Shown here: in pieces, positions 45,183 to 54,360 of the stretch | Layout of the letters: the number at the start of each line of letters is the position of its first letter | How positions within the stretch are numbered: position 1 is the stretch's first letter | Source of the DNA: Staphylococcus succinus | GTDB taxonomy: Bacteria > Bacillota > Bacilli > Staphylococcales > Staphylococcaceae | Assembly: GCF_029024945.1 (NCBI RefSeq) | Contig: NZ_CP118976.1 | Location: 2,604,001-2,668,000, forward strand | Length of the DNA stretch: 64,000 nucleotides | Direction of reading: 5' to 3' | Notes under the pieces: generated by a model | Seen by the model: only the letters and a program-made list of their open reading frames with translations | Told to the model about the DNA's origin: nothing | The model's database searches: none | Translations under genes and position numbers: made by a program

Positions 45183-46673
45183 TTAGTAATGTGATATTTT
45201 TTTCTCTCTTGTATTTAAAAATATTATTAAAAGTATAGTAGCTATCAATGCCAGACTACCAATCATAATAATGAGTGAAAAGGAATGATCGAATGCCACC
45301 TTACCAGCAGAAATTAATTGTTTACTTACTTCTGGTGATAGCTGTTCAGCCTGCATAATCGTCTCATCTAAACTTCCTTTAGCCTTAGATAAATTTATAG
45401 CGCTTCCAGTGAATTCAAACGATAAGCTATATAAAGCAGAAAACAATCCTCCTAAAATCGCTATCCCTAAAGATCCTCCAAATTCGAATGACACTTCTTC
45501 TATAGAAGCTGCCATGCCAGACTCTTTATCATCTACATTAGTCATAATCGCATTTGACGCTAAAGTCATCGCACCACCTAAGCCGCCACCTAATATCATT
45601 AAGATGATGATTTGGATAAGTAAGTTCATATCTAAGACCCAGTAGAACAAAAAGATTCCTATAAATGAAATTATTAATGTTATGCACTGTAATTTAAACA
45701 AACCATATTGAGGCAGTATCATACCGACCACAATGGCACCTACAAGTGAAGCTGCCGCCATCGCCATAATAGACAATCCTGATTGTAACGGGGTTAAGTC
45801 TAATACCAATTGAAGTCTTTGCGATAAAATATACTCGAATCCTATAAGTACAAATGACGTTACAATGGCTACAAGCGTGCCACTTGTGAAATTTAAATTT
45901 TTAAATATCTTTAAATTAATCAAAGGATTTTCTAAATTATTTTGTCTCTTAATAAACCATGTAATTGCCAACACGCCTATTACAAATGCTAATATACTGA
46001 TCAGTACCGTGTTATGTTGCTGTGTTACTGCTTTGATTCCGTATACTAAACTAATTAAGCCAACCATAATTTGTAAAGAACTTACAAAATCCCAACGTCC
46101 TGTTTTCTTAACTTGATTATTTGGTATAAACATTATTGAAAGCACTAGTACAACAATAACTACAGGAATGTTAATTATAAATACTGATGGCCATGAGAAA
46201 GATCTTAATAGTAATCCACCAATAACTGGTCCTAAACCGGCTCCTGCTGCAGTGATCGCAGACCATATACCTAATGCTAATGTACGTTCTTGAGCATCTA
46301 TGAATGTCAATTTAATAATTGAGAGTGTCGGGGGCATCATTGAAGCGGCTCCTATCGCCAAAAAGACCCTCGCTAAAATTAGTATATTCGGTGTAGTTGC
46401 GTAGGCTGCTAATAATGACGCTCCCCCAAAAATAGTCAATCCTAGAAGAAACATCTTTTTATAACCTACATAATCGCCTAAAGTTCCTAATCCTGGTAGC
46501 AAGCCTGCTACCACTAATGCATATGCGTTAACGATCCATAACTTTTGATTTGCTGTTGCTTGTAAATCCTGAGTCAATAATGGTAATGCTGTATATAAAA
46601 CTGTCATATCTATGACTATTAAAAATAATGCACTCGAAACGAGCATTAAGATAAGGTATTTTTTGATATTCAT
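45183..46673 (-). CDS. MFS multidrug exporter (DHA2 family, QacA-like)
   Basis: This 496-residue proton antiporter has 14 predicted membrane helices. DMTVLYTALPLLTQDLQAT in TM1 carries the family's conserved acidic residue. GTLGDYVGYKKMFLLG follows TM2, and GLGPVIGGLLLRSFSWPSVFIINIP is motif C. It is likely to expel cationic drugs or dyes. A MerR regulator lies immediately upstream on the same strand, and a MerR-type promoter precedes this gene. The start follows AGGTGA. Confidence 0.85.
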   Translation of the reverse strand: MNIKKYLILMLVSSALFLIVIDMTVLYTALPLLTQDLQATANQKLWIVNAYALVVAGLLPGLGTLGDYVGYKKMFLLGLTIFGGASLLAAYATTPNILILARVFLAIGAASMMPPTLSIIKLTFIDAQERTLALGIWSAITAAGAGLGPVIGGLLLRSFSWPSVFIINIPVVIVVLVLSIMFIPNNQVKKTGRWDFVSSLQIMVGLISLVYGIKAVTQQHNTVLISILAFVIGVLAITWFIKRQNNLENPLINLKIFKNLNFTSGTLVAIVTSFVLIGFEYILSQRLQLVLDLTPLQSGLSIMAMAAASLVGAIVVGMILPQYGLFKLQCITLIISFIGIFLFYWVLDMNLLIQIIILMILGGGLGGAMTLASNAIMTNVDDKESGMAASIEEVSFEFGGSLGIAILGGLFSALYSLSFEFTGSAINLSKAKGSLDETIMQAEQLSPEVSKQLISAGKVAFDHSFSLIIMIGSLALIATILLIIFLNTREKKISHY

Positions 46674-46697
46674 ATTGTCACCTACTTCCTAATCAAA

Positions 46698-46728
46698 AAT
46701 ATAAACTATACGGTAACCATATAGTCAA
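46698..46728 (-). promoter_or_regulatory. MerR-type promoter with 19-bp spacer and dyad
   Basis: On the minus strand TTGACT (46723-46728) and TATATT (46698-46703) are separated by exactly 19 bp. The spacer and edges contain CTATATGGTTACCGTATAG, a near-perfect dyad. This is the long-spacer layout activated by MerR regulators by untwisting DNA. It drives the exporter, 25 bases upstream of its start codon. Confidence 0.82.
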
Positions 46729-46746
46729 GTAGGCGTTGAAAATTTT

Positions 46747-47559
46747 TTAATACTTTACTACCTCCATCGATATCTTAGTTACATATTTATCAGGACCGTC
46801 TGTACTAATCTCATCAACAGCATATTCTTCAAAGCTATCTCCAACTATTTCATATCCCGCCGTCTGTAAATATGCGTCAATTTTTCTATGCGTTTGATAT
46901 AATAAATCATCATGTCCTTCATGATAAGCAATAACATATTGTCCTGCAGCTCTAACTAAATGTGGGGCATGTCTATTCTTTTCTATTTGTGTATAAAAAT
47001 TAGCTAAATGATCATTATTTTCATTTTTAATATCTTCTTTTTTTATGATAACGCCGATAGGATAGCCAAAATCTAAATGATGTTTTTTAATAAAATTCAT
47101 CAACAGCTGCGAAGAAGATTTAATATTACTCTGACTCAAATCCTCACTAATTAAATAATACGTTTGAGGTAACTCAACTATTTTAATAGTAGAAAAGTCA
47201 GCTTCAGATGATTCCTTCAAATAATTCCTCTTATTTTTTATTGATTCTTTTAATTGTTCCATTTGTTTTATTTTCAAATCTATTTCGTGTTCTTTAGTAT
47301 TTAACAACTGTACTGATTCAGCTATTGACCTAGAGGCTAAAAAGTCTTTGATTTCAATTAACGATAACTCTAAACTCTTTAACATTTCAATAACATTAAA
47401 GATTTCCATTTGTTTTAAAGAGTAAAATCGATACCCTTTTTCATTTCTATGTTCCGGTTTTAATATACCCACTTCATCATAATGGAAGAGTGTCTGTTTT
47501 TTTACGTCACATAGTTTGGCAAATTCTCCTGTAGTAAATAGTGTTTCTGTTAAATTCAT
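46747..47559 (-). CDS. MerR-family multidrug-responsive activator (BmrR-like)
   Basis: This 270-residue protein has an N-terminal MerR winged helix (TTGEFAKLCDVKKQTLFHYDEVGILKPEH, residues about 9-37), a coiled-coil dimerisation helix (about 75-120), and a C-terminal GyrI-like ligand domain of about 150 residues. This matches drug-sensing activators of the BmrR type. It is followed by the DHA2 exporter with a 19-bp-spacer promoter between them, so it very probably activates that exporter when it binds a drug. Confidence 0.87.
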   Translation of the reverse strand: MNLTETLFTTGEFAKLCDVKKQTLFHYDEVGILKPEHRNEKGYRFYSLKQMEIFNVIEMLKSLELSLIEIKDFLASRSIAESVQLLNTKEHEIDLKIKQMEQLKESIKNKRNYLKESSEADFSTIKIVELPQTYYLISEDLSQSNIKSSSQLLMNFIKKHHLDFGYPIGVIIKKEDIKNENNDHLANFYTQIEKNRHAPHLVRAAGQYVIAYHEGHDDLLYQTHRKIDAYLQTAGYEIVGDSFEEYAVDEISTDGPDKYVTKISMEVVKY

Positions 47560-47702
47560 ATTTACCCTCGTTCTATTTATTTGTCATAAAGCATTTTAAG
47601 TTACTTAACTTCCTATTCAATGCTCACTCACATTTTACCTTTTTCCTAAACTGAAACAAATTATTTTTACGTACTATAGTCACATTCATTTATAGTTTTA
47701 TT

Positions 47703-47733
47703 TTGACTTCGCCTTAGACGAACCTAGTATATT
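47703..47733 (+). promoter_or_regulatory. second MerR-type promoter, upstream of the SDR gene
   Basis: TTGACT (47703-47708) and TATATT (47728-47733) are 19 bp apart. The spacer holds the pseudo-palindrome TTCGCCTTAGACGAA (pattern TTCGNCTNAGNCGAA). It lies 33 bases upstream of the SDR start codon. Confidence 0.75.
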
Positions 47734-47765
47734 ACAGCTATATCATTATAGGAGGTATATTATAT

Positions 47766-48527
47766 ATGGATACAAATCAAAAAGTAACACTCATTACTGG
47801 GGCAAATCGTGGTATGGGCTTTCAAATTGCACAAGAACTTGGTCATGCAGGTCAACATGTTTTAGTTGGTACTCGAAGTATTGAAGAAGGAAATTTTGCT
47901 GTAAATAAACTTAAAGATAGTGGCATTGAGGCCGAATATATTTTATTAGATGTGACGCAGCAAGCAACTATTGTGTCAGCAGCAAAATATATTGAAACAC
48001 ACTATGGCTATCTCTCTATACTCATTAATAATGCTGGAATAGCTTTAGATAATTTTGAAAATCCTTCACAATTATCAACTGATATTATGCGTAAAGATTT
48101 TGATGTAAACTTTTTTGGAGTAGTCGATGTGACACAAGCGATGCTGCCTTTGCTAAGCCAAAGTCCTCAAGCTAAAATCATTAATATCTCTAGCACAATG
48201 GGTTCATTAAGTGCTGCAACTACAGTAGGTTCAGAAGTTTATGATGCGAGTGCAGTCGGTTACCAAGCTTCCAAAGCCGCCCTCAATATGCTAACAATTC
48301 GATTAGCAAAAGAACTACAAACATGGGAAGGTTCAAATATCACTGTAAATGCTGTATGCCCAGGCATGGTGGCTACAGAATTTGGCGGCGCAACACCAGA
48401 ATTATCCAAAGCAATGGGCGGCAGACCTGTTGAAGAAGGCGTAATACGTACAGTAGAGTTAGCTCAAAGTAAAGACAATTCTATTAACATGACCTTTAGC
48501 AATAAAGAAGGTAACATTGCTTGGTAG
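47766..48527 (+). CDS. short-chain dehydrogenase/reductase
   Basis: This 253-residue classical SDR has TGANRGMG at residues 11-18 (NADP-binding), NNAG near 88-91, the catalytic Ser in NISST, Tyr166 and Lys170 in GYQASKAAL, and CPGMVATEFG. It may reduce quinone-like or carbonyl compounds. The ribosome binding site is TAGGAGG. A MerR-type promoter precedes it and a small MerR gene converges on it from downstream, suggesting that regulator controls it. Confidence 0.85.
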   Translation: MDTNQKVTLITGANRGMGFQIAQELGHAGQHVLVGTRSIEEGNFAVNKLKDSGIEAEYILLDVTQQATIVSAAKYIETHYGYLSILINNAGIALDNFENPSQLSTDIMRKDFDVNFFGVVDVTQAMLPLLSQSPQAKIINISSTMGSLSAATTVGSEVYDASAVGYQASKAALNMLTIRLAKELQTWEGSNITVNAVCPGMVATEFGGATPELSKAMGGRPVEEGVIRTVELAQSKDNSINMTFSNKEGNIAW

Positions 48528-48532
48528 TATAA

Positions 48533-48580
48533 AAAGACGAACCCGCATGATAAAGATACGGGTTCGTCTTTATTTATTTT
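48533..48580. terminator. bidirectional terminator between SDR and merR
   Basis: AAAGACGAACCCG pairs with CGGGTTCGTCTTT and T-rich stretches follow on the plus strand. It overlaps the 3' end of the converging MerR gene. Confidence 0.8.
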
Positions 48581-48944
48581 TTAATAAATTTTCTAGTCTT
48601 GAAACTTTTTTCTGGATCTTTACTTTTTGATTTTCAATTTCATTAATATTTCGTGTTAATCTGCTATCAAGTTCACCCAAAAATTTAATTAAATCTTCAA
48701 TCATCCTATCATTTATATTATTTTCATCATGATCATATAATAGGCTTTTAATCTCTTTAATTGTAGCTCCCATAGCACGTAGATGCACGATTTTATATAT
48801 CATTTCAATATCTTGAGTACTATACTGTCTAATACCATTTGCATCTCGATCAATCGGACCAATTAATTCCTCTTTTTCATAATAGCGTAATGCATTTTTA
48901 GATACCTCTAACTCCGTAGCTACAGATTTAATCGACTGCATCAT
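48570..48944 (-). CDS. MerR-family regulator (small, AdhR/NmlR-like)
   Basis: This 124-residue protein has a MerR winged helix (VATELEVSKNALRYYEKEELIGPIDRDANGIRQY, residues about 8-41) and a long dimerisation helix but no separate ligand domain. This is the form of the thiol- and aldehyde-responsive small MerR regulators. The start is ATG at 48944 after AAGGAG. It converges on the SDR gene, whose promoter has the long spacer typical of MerR control. Confidence 0.85.
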   Translation of the reverse strand: MMQSIKSVATELEVSKNALRYYEKEELIGPIDRDANGIRQYSTQDIEMIYKIVHLRAMGATIKEIKSLLYDHDENNINDRMIEDLIKFLGELDSRLTRNINEIENQKVKIQKKVSRLENLLKNK

Positions 48945-49215
48945 TTACATTGCTCCTTCAGTAATTAAAAACTATATTTTCATATTTATACCCTATTTTA
49001 ACTACAGTATCCTTTCTTATTTATCAATAACATATACTTAATAACGTGATGCAGATGATCTATTAAAGCAACAAAATGATAGAATATTCCGAACATGGCT
49101 TGTAAAATTATATTTTTAATATATTCTTAGCTAGAAGACTCAAATATTCATATATTAAAAATGTAAGAAACACATTAATAGACATACGCCGTATCAAATA
49201 AGGAAGGTAACTATT
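48945..49215. other. intergenic region before the malate sensor gene
   Basis: AT-rich region between the divergent merR and sensor kinase genes, with AAGGAAGG before the kinase. No repeats or other genes were recognised. Confidence 0.45.
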
Positions 49216-50823
49216 TTGCGAAAAAGACAATTGAAACTTAGTACTATTATTATTATTTTTGTCTGTTTAGTAGTCATCTTGTCATTAGTCATTACAAGTT
49301 TGCTTATTGGTAATACTGTGAGAAATGCCATACATAAAACTGCAGAAGAAAAAGCAGAAGTGATTTCACGTACCATAGCGCATTCTGAAATTGTAGAATC
49401 AGGATTCAAGCATCAAAAAAACGCTTATAAAATTCAATCATATACTTCCGAAATACAATCAGTGACTGGCGTTAGTTTCATAGTTGTTATGGATATGCAT
49501 GGCATACGCAAATCTCATCCAAACCCTGACCTCATAGGAAAAAGATTCCAAGGTGGAGACGAAATGCTAGCACTAAATGGTAAGTCATCTATGTCTGAAG
49601 CTGAAGGAACATTAGGTAAATCACTACGCTCATTTACACCTGTGTATGATAATAATCATAAACAAATTGGTGTTGTGGCGGTAGGTGTTCCGATGAAAAG
49701 TGTAGATGATGCTATGTCAGAAGGCAAAAGAGAAGTACTCATCGGCACATTGCTAGGCATTCTTGTTGGTATATTAGGCGCATACCTATTATCACGCTAT
49801 ATTAAAAGGATTCTATATGGATTAGAGCCTTCAGCAATAGCTAAATTACTAGAAGAACGTAATACGATGCTACAATCTGTTCATGAAGGTATTGTCGCTG
49901 TCGATCAAGAAGGCAAAATTAATTTAGTAAATAAGTCAGCAAAAGAAATATTTAAAAAAGCTGGCTTAGCTGACCGTGCCGTAGGAATGAAAATCGATGA
50001 CTACATGCAATCTACGCAACTACCTCATGTGTTAGCATTTGGTAAACCAGAGTTAGATGAAGAACAAAACATCAATGGTGTTAAAATTTTAGTGAACCGC
50101 GTACCACTTTTTGTGAATAACGAAATCGTGGGTGCCATTTCTACATTTAGGGATAAAACAGAAATGGCTCAACTTTCAGAACAATTAGTTGGTGTGAAGA
50201 CCTATGCCGAGACGTTACGTGCACAATCTCATGAATTTAGTAATAGATTACATGTTATCCTTGGTCTGATACAAATGGAAAATTATAAGGACTTAGAAAA
50301 ATATATTCATGAAATTGTAGATCATGGCACTCAAGAAAATGAAACAATCGCTTCCAACATTAAAGACCCTGCACTAGCTGGTTTTTTAATTGGCAAACTT
50401 AGCCTAGCGAGAGAAAAGGATATTGAATTATCCATAATTAATGAGAGCATGATTCGCGAACCAGAATATGCATACTTAACTCATGAAACGATTACTATTA
50501 TTGGGAACTTAATCGATAATAGCATGGATGCCCTATCTTCATCGTCTAGTATCTATCCAACCATCGAAGTATATTTAAAATATTTAGATAAACAATTATA
50601 TATAGATGTTATGGATTCTGGTATCGGGTTAAATGATGAATTACAACAAAAAATATTTGATAAAGGGTATTCAACTAAAGGGAATCATAGAGGGTATGGA
50701 CTGTATCTTGTTAAACAAAGTGTCGAAAAGCTTGAAGGTACAATCACTATCGATACGCACGTTAAAGGGAAAACACAGTTTTCAGTCGTCATACCATATG
50801 AAGAAAAGGGGAATCATCAATGA
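49216..50823 (+). CDS. maeK: sensor histidine kinase, CitA/DcuS family (malate-type)
   Basis: This 535-residue kinase has the CitA/DcuS build: membrane helix 1 (about 10-35), an extracellular PAS-like sensor domain (about 40-170), helix 2 (about 175-197), a cytoplasmic PAS domain (about 210-320), a SpoOB-type dimerisation helix with the likely phosphorylated His in AQSHEFSNRLHVI, and a HATPase domain (about 430-535) with IGNLIDNSMDA and GHGLYLV-type glycine boxes. The start is TTG (49216-49218) after AAGGAAGG with 8 bases of spacing. Next to a transporter and malic enzyme, it probably senses malate or citrate. The symbol follows the L. casei mae cluster. Confidence 0.88.
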   Translation: MRKRQLKLSTIIIIFVCLVVILSLVITSLLIGNTVRNAIHKTAEEKAEVISRTIAHSEIVESGFKHQKNAYKIQSYTSEIQSVTGVSFIVVMDMHGIRKSHPNPDLIGKRFQGGDEMLALNGKSSMSEAEGTLGKSLRSFTPVYDNNHKQIGVVAVGVPMKSVDDAMSEGKREVLIGTLLGILVGILGAYLLSRYIKRILYGLEPSAIAKLLEERNTMLQSVHEGIVAVDQEGKINLVNKSAKEIFKKAGLADRAVGMKIDDYMQSTQLPHVLAFGKPELDEEQNINGVKILVNRVPLFVNNEIVGAISTFRDKTEMAQLSEQLVGVKTYAETLRAQSHEFSNRLHVILGLIQMENYKDLEKYIHEIVDHGTQENETIASNIKDPALAGFLIGKLSLAREKDIELSIINESMIREPEYAYLTHETITIIGNLIDNSMDALSSSSSIYPTIEVYLKYLDKQLYIDVMDSGIGLNDELQQKIFDKGYSTKGNHRGYGLYLVKQSVEKLEGTITIDTHVKGKTQFSVVIPYEEKGNHQ

Positions 50824-51533
50824 TACGTGTATTGATCGTGGAAGACGATCCGATGGTAGCGCAATTAAACAAACAATTTATAGAAAAAATAGATGGCTAT
50901 GATTTAGTGGCAATTACGCATAATGTGCCAGCAGCGATTACAACAATAGAGCAAACACATGTTGATTTAATTTTGCTCGATGTTTATATGCCAGAACAAA
51001 ACGGCCTGTCACTTTTAACTTATATACGGGAACATCACTTGAAGATTGATGCGATACTGATTACCGCAGCATCTGATGTAGATCAAATTCAAAAAGCTTT
51101 CCGTTATGGCGCTATGGATTATTTAATCAAGCCATTCGAATTTGAACGTTTTAAAAAATCATTGCTTCAATATAAAGAGAAACTTAAATTTTATAATGAT
51201 AATCAGAGCGTTAGCCAATCTGCCTTAGATAATGAGTTATTTAATAAAAAAAGTACGTCCTCAGATTCCAATGGCAATTTACCTAAAGGACTAACTAAAG
51301 GAACGCTCCAATCTATTGTAAATAAAGTCGACCATTCCGGTAAAATGGAATTTTCAACTGATGAAATTGCAGAAATCGCAAATATTTCAAGAGTATCTGT
51401 CCGAAAATATTTGAAATTTTTAGCTGATATTGACGTATTGGAAGAAACCCTTACCTATGGCATAGGAAGACCTGTTTATTTATATCATTTCAAACAAGAA
51501 AATCTACATTTTCTAAATGAATATGTGCAATAA
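50820..51533 (+). CDS. maeR: response regulator, CitB/DcuR family
   Basis: This 237-residue regulator has a receiver domain with the acidic pair Glu8, Asp9-Asp10, phosphorylated Asp54 in LILLDVYMPEQNG and Lys in LIKPFEF near 104, then a C-terminal winged-helix of the CitB type (FSTDEIAEIANISRVSVRKYLKFL). The start overlaps the kinase stop (ATGA), so they are translated together. It ends at a strong terminator and likely activates the transporter and malic-enzyme genes downstream. Confidence 0.88.
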   Translation: MIRVLIVEDDPMVAQLNKQFIEKIDGYDLVAITHNVPAAITTIEQTHVDLILLDVYMPEQNGLSLLTYIREHHLKIDAILITAASDVDQIQKAFRYGAMDYLIKPFEFERFKKSLLQYKEKLKFYNDNQSVSQSALDNELFNKKSTSSDSNGNLPKGLTKGTLQSIVNKVDHSGKMEFSTDEIAEIANISRVSVRKYLKFLADIDVLEETLTYGIGRPVYLYHFKQENLHFLNEYVQ

Positions 51534-51556
51534 AAATACAAAAATTATCGATATTT

Positions 51557-51584
51557 AAAGGGGGCTGCTACGCCCCCTTTTTTT
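51557..51584 (+). terminator. terminator after maeKR
   Basis: AAAGGGGGC pairs with GCCCCCTTT around a 6-base loop and is followed by a run of T residues. Confidence 0.88.
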
Positions 51585-51673
51585 AATTACAAAAAGATTA
51601 TAAAACTTTCATAAACTAGGCTTTATTCCCTTAAAGCACTAAGATGTACTTAAGATTAATAAGGGGGATTATT

Positions 51674-53041
51674 ATGATTTCAAAGAATAAAATGAAAGCG
51701 CTTTCTTTGTCGGGGGGAGAATCAGAAGAAACAGCTAAAGGTTTTTGGTCAAAATTATTAAATGTAAAGGTTGGCGTTGTGCCTCTACCACTATATATTA
51801 CGTTAGCTATTATTATCTATGCCGCTTCTGTATATAATACTTTACCACCAGATATGATTGGTGGATTTGCTGTCATTATGATTATGGGTATATTACTAGG
51901 TGATTTAGGGATGAAAATTCCTATTTTAAAAGATATTGGTGGTCCAGCCATACTTGCATTACTTATACCATCTATATTAGTATTTTTAAATTTAATGAAT
52001 CCAGCTTCTGTTAAAGCAGTCACAACCTTAATGAAGACATCAAACTTCTTATATCTGTATATTTCATGTTTGGTGGTAGGTAGTATTTTAGGCATGAATA
52101 GTAAGATGTTAATTCAAGGCTTCACGCGTATGTTCGTGCCTTTGTTAGTAGGTACTGCTAGTTCTGTAGGCGTAGGCATATTAGTCGGCCTATTATTTGG
52201 CTATGATGTCATGCATACAGTATTTTATATTATTGTTCCAATTATTGGTGGAGGTATCGGAGAAGGTATCCTACCATTATCAATTGCTTATTCATCGATT
52301 TTGGGAGACTCTGCAGAATCTTTTGTTGGTCAAATGATTCCAGCTGCAGTTATCGGTAATATTATCGCAGTTGTTTCTGCAGGGTTAATGATGCGTTTAG
52401 GGGAAAAGAAAACAGCCCTTTCAGGCAATGGCACATTGGTAAAATCTAAAGACGGAGACAAGATTTCAGAAGGTGAAAATTCTAAAGATACTCAATCTGA
52501 TCATAAAACAATTGATTTTTCATTAATGGGCGCCGGCTTACTAATTGCGTGTAGTTTCTTTATTGTCGGTACACTGGGACATAAATTTACTGGTATGCCA
52601 GGCCCCGTGATTATGATACTTTTTGCCACATTGATTAAATGCTTAAAATGGATGCCTAGCAAAATGGAACAGGGTGCACACCATTTATACAAGTTTGTTT
52701 CAACAAGCCTTACGTGGCCACTTATGGTTGGTTTAGGTATGCTTTATATTCCATTAGGTGATGTCGTTAAAATTGTCACACCAGCCTATATTATTGTTTG
52801 CGCCTCTGTGGTAATCACAATGATTAGTTCAGGATACTTTGTAGGTAAATTAATGAACATGTATCCTGTTGATGCAGCCATTGTCACAGGTTGCCACAGT
52901 GGCTTAGGTGGTACAGGCGATGTAGCTATCTTATCAGCTTCTAGACGTATGTCGCTGATGCCTTTTGCTCAGGTAGCAACTAGAATTGGTGGCGTTTCAA
53001 CTGTTATTTTTGCAACTTTGCTCTTGAAATTATTAAACTAA
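51674..53041 (+). CDS. maeP: 2-hydroxycarboxylate (malate/citrate) transporter
   Basis: This 455-residue membrane protein is of the CitS/CimH (2HCT) family. It has the two internal reentrant-loop motifs IIGGGIGEGILPLSIAYS and CHSGLGGTGDVAILSAS, about 12 helices, and a cytoplasmic linker rich in Lys, Asp and Ser near 265-280. It imports malate or citrate with Na+ or H+. The start at 51674-51676 follows GGGGGAT, and an earlier in-frame start lacks this. A perfect cre site is embedded in codons about 7-11. It is followed 39 bases later by malic enzyme. Confidence 0.9.
   Translation: MISKNKMKALSLSGGESEETAKGFWSKLLNVKVGVVPLPLYITLAIIIYAASVYNTLPPDMIGGFAVIMIMGILLGDLGMKIPILKDIGGPAILALLIPSILVFLNLMNPASVKAVTTLMKTSNFLYLYISCLVVGSILGMNSKMLIQGFTRMFVPLLVGTASSVGVGILVGLLFGYDVMHTVFYIIVPIIGGGIGEGILPLSIAYSSILGDSAESFVGQMIPAAVIGNIIAVVSAGLMMRLGEKKTALSGNGTLVKSKDGDKISEGENSKDTQSDHKTIDFSLMGAGLLIACSFFIVGTLGHKFTGMPGPVIMILFATLIKCLKWMPSKMEQGAHHLYKFVSTSLTWPLMVGLGMLYIPLGDVVKIVTPAYIIVCASVVITMISSGYFVGKLMNMYPVDAAIVTGCHSGLGGTGDVAILSASRRMSLMPFAQVATRIGGVSTVIFATLLLKLLN
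51692..51706 (+). promoter_or_regulatory. cre site inside the transporter coding region
   Basis: ATGAAAGCGCTTTCT fully matches WTGNAANCGNWNNCW and lies 18 bases inside the open reading frame of the transporter. CcpA bound here would block elongation (roadblock), as known for other intragenic cre sites in Gram-positive bacteria. Confidence 0.7.
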
Positions 53042-53080
53042 CATACATTCAAAACATATTAAAAACAAGGAGTTCTAAAC

Positions 53081-54265
53081 ATGTCCAGAGAAAATGAGAA
53101 AATAGATTCGGTAACGTTTCACCAACAGCATGCTGGGAAAATTGCAGTTACGAGTAAGGTTAATATCACTTCTGAAGAAGATTTAAGTGTTGTCTATACC
53201 CCAGGTGTGTCTGAAGTATGTAAAGCGATCGCCAACGATGAAAATAAAGTTAATACCTTAACTGCTAGAGGTAATATGATTGCTGTAGTAACTGATGGTA
53301 CAGCAGTACTTGGCCTCGGAGATATTGGTCCTAAGGCTGCATTACCTGTAATGGAAGGGAAAAGCATTTTATTTAAACAAATGGCAGGATTAGATGCATT
53401 TCCAATTTGTTTAGATACCACACATACAGAAGAAATTATTGCTATTACTAAAGCACTTCAACCTAACTTTGCTGGTATTAATTTAGAAGATATATCAGCA
53501 CCACGTTGCTTTGAAATAGAAGCGCGTTTAAAAGAAGAATTAGACATCCCTGTATTTCACGATGACCAACACGGAACGGCTATCGTTGTTCTCGCTGCCT
53601 TAACGAACGCACTAAAACTTGTAGAAAAAATGCATTATGATGTGAAGATTGTCATTAACGGCGCAGGCTCAGCAGGCATTGCTATTGCTAAATTGTTACT
53701 AGAAGCTGGCTACTCTAACATATCTCTAGTCAGTCTGGAGGGTGTCTTGTGTAGAGGAGAATCATGGCTCAATGCTATACAAAATGATATTGCAACTCGT
53801 ACCAATTTAACAGAGCAACGCGGTACTTTAGATGATGTTATTGAACACGCAGATGTATTTATCGGGGTGTCGGGTCCTTTAGCATTAACACAAGCACATA
53901 TCAAGACAATGCGTGCTAACCCTATCATTTTTGCTTTAGCCAACCCTGTGCCAGAAATTTATCCAGAAGATGCAATTGCTGCAGGTGCTGCTGTCGTCGG
54001 TACAGGGCGTTCAGACTATCCAAACCAAATCAATAATTTATTAGCCTTTCCAGGAATATTCAAAGGTATATTAAATGCACAATCTAAACATATTACAATG
54101 GAAACGAAAGTAGCAGCTGCTCATGCAATCGCAAGTGTCATTCCAGAAAGCGAATTAAATGAAAGTTTTATTATTCCAAGTGCCTTAAACCCTAATGTCA
54201 CAACTGCGGTAGCACAAGCAGTAGAAATGCATGCTCGTCAAGAATTAGCATTACTCACTAACTAA
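53081..54265 (+). CDS. maeE: NAD-dependent malic enzyme (malate decarboxylating)
   Basis: This 394-residue short malic enzyme (bacterial type) oxidatively decarboxylates malate to pyruvate. Visible motifs are VYTPGVSEVCKAI (Tyr proton donor region), GTAVLGLGDIGPKAALPVMEGK (catalytic Lys), EDISAPRCFEIE (metal ligands), FHDDQHGTA and the NAD loop GAGSAGIAIAKLL. The ribosome binding site is AAGGAG. It is the last gene of the malate module and ends at a terminator. Together with the transporter it lets the cell use malate as a carbon source. Confidence 0.92.
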   Translation: MSRENEKIDSVTFHQQHAGKIAVTSKVNITSEEDLSVVYTPGVSEVCKAIANDENKVNTLTARGNMIAVVTDGTAVLGLGDIGPKAALPVMEGKSILFKQMAGLDAFPICLDTTHTEEIIAITKALQPNFAGINLEDISAPRCFEIEARLKEELDIPVFHDDQHGTAIVVLAALTNALKLVEKMHYDVKIVINGAGSAGIAIAKLLLEAGYSNISLVSLEGVLCRGESWLNAIQNDIATRTNLTEQRGTLDDVIEHADVFIGVSGPLALTQAHIKTMRANPIIFALANPVPEIYPEDAIAAGAAVVGTGRSDYPNQINNLLAFPGIFKGILNAQSKHITMETKVAAAHAIASVIPESELNESFIIPSALNPNVTTAVAQAVEMHARQELALLTN

Positions 54266-54298
54266 GTCGCTTTTAACATTCTATTTAAATAAAAAATC

Positions 54299-54340
54299 AA
54301 AAAAGAGAAGTACAAAGCATATGTACTTCTCTTTTTATTT
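54299..54340. terminator. bidirectional terminator
   Basis: AAAAGAGAAGTACA pairs with TGTACTTCTCTTTT with T runs on both strands, between the converging malic enzyme and lipoprotein genes. Confidence 0.85.
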
Positions 54341-54360
54341 TACCTATTATCGTCATCACA

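Noticed and set aside
50633..50902. 89-codon ORF spanning the kinase/regulator junction
   Set aside because: Overlaps two solid genes in another frame; no start support.
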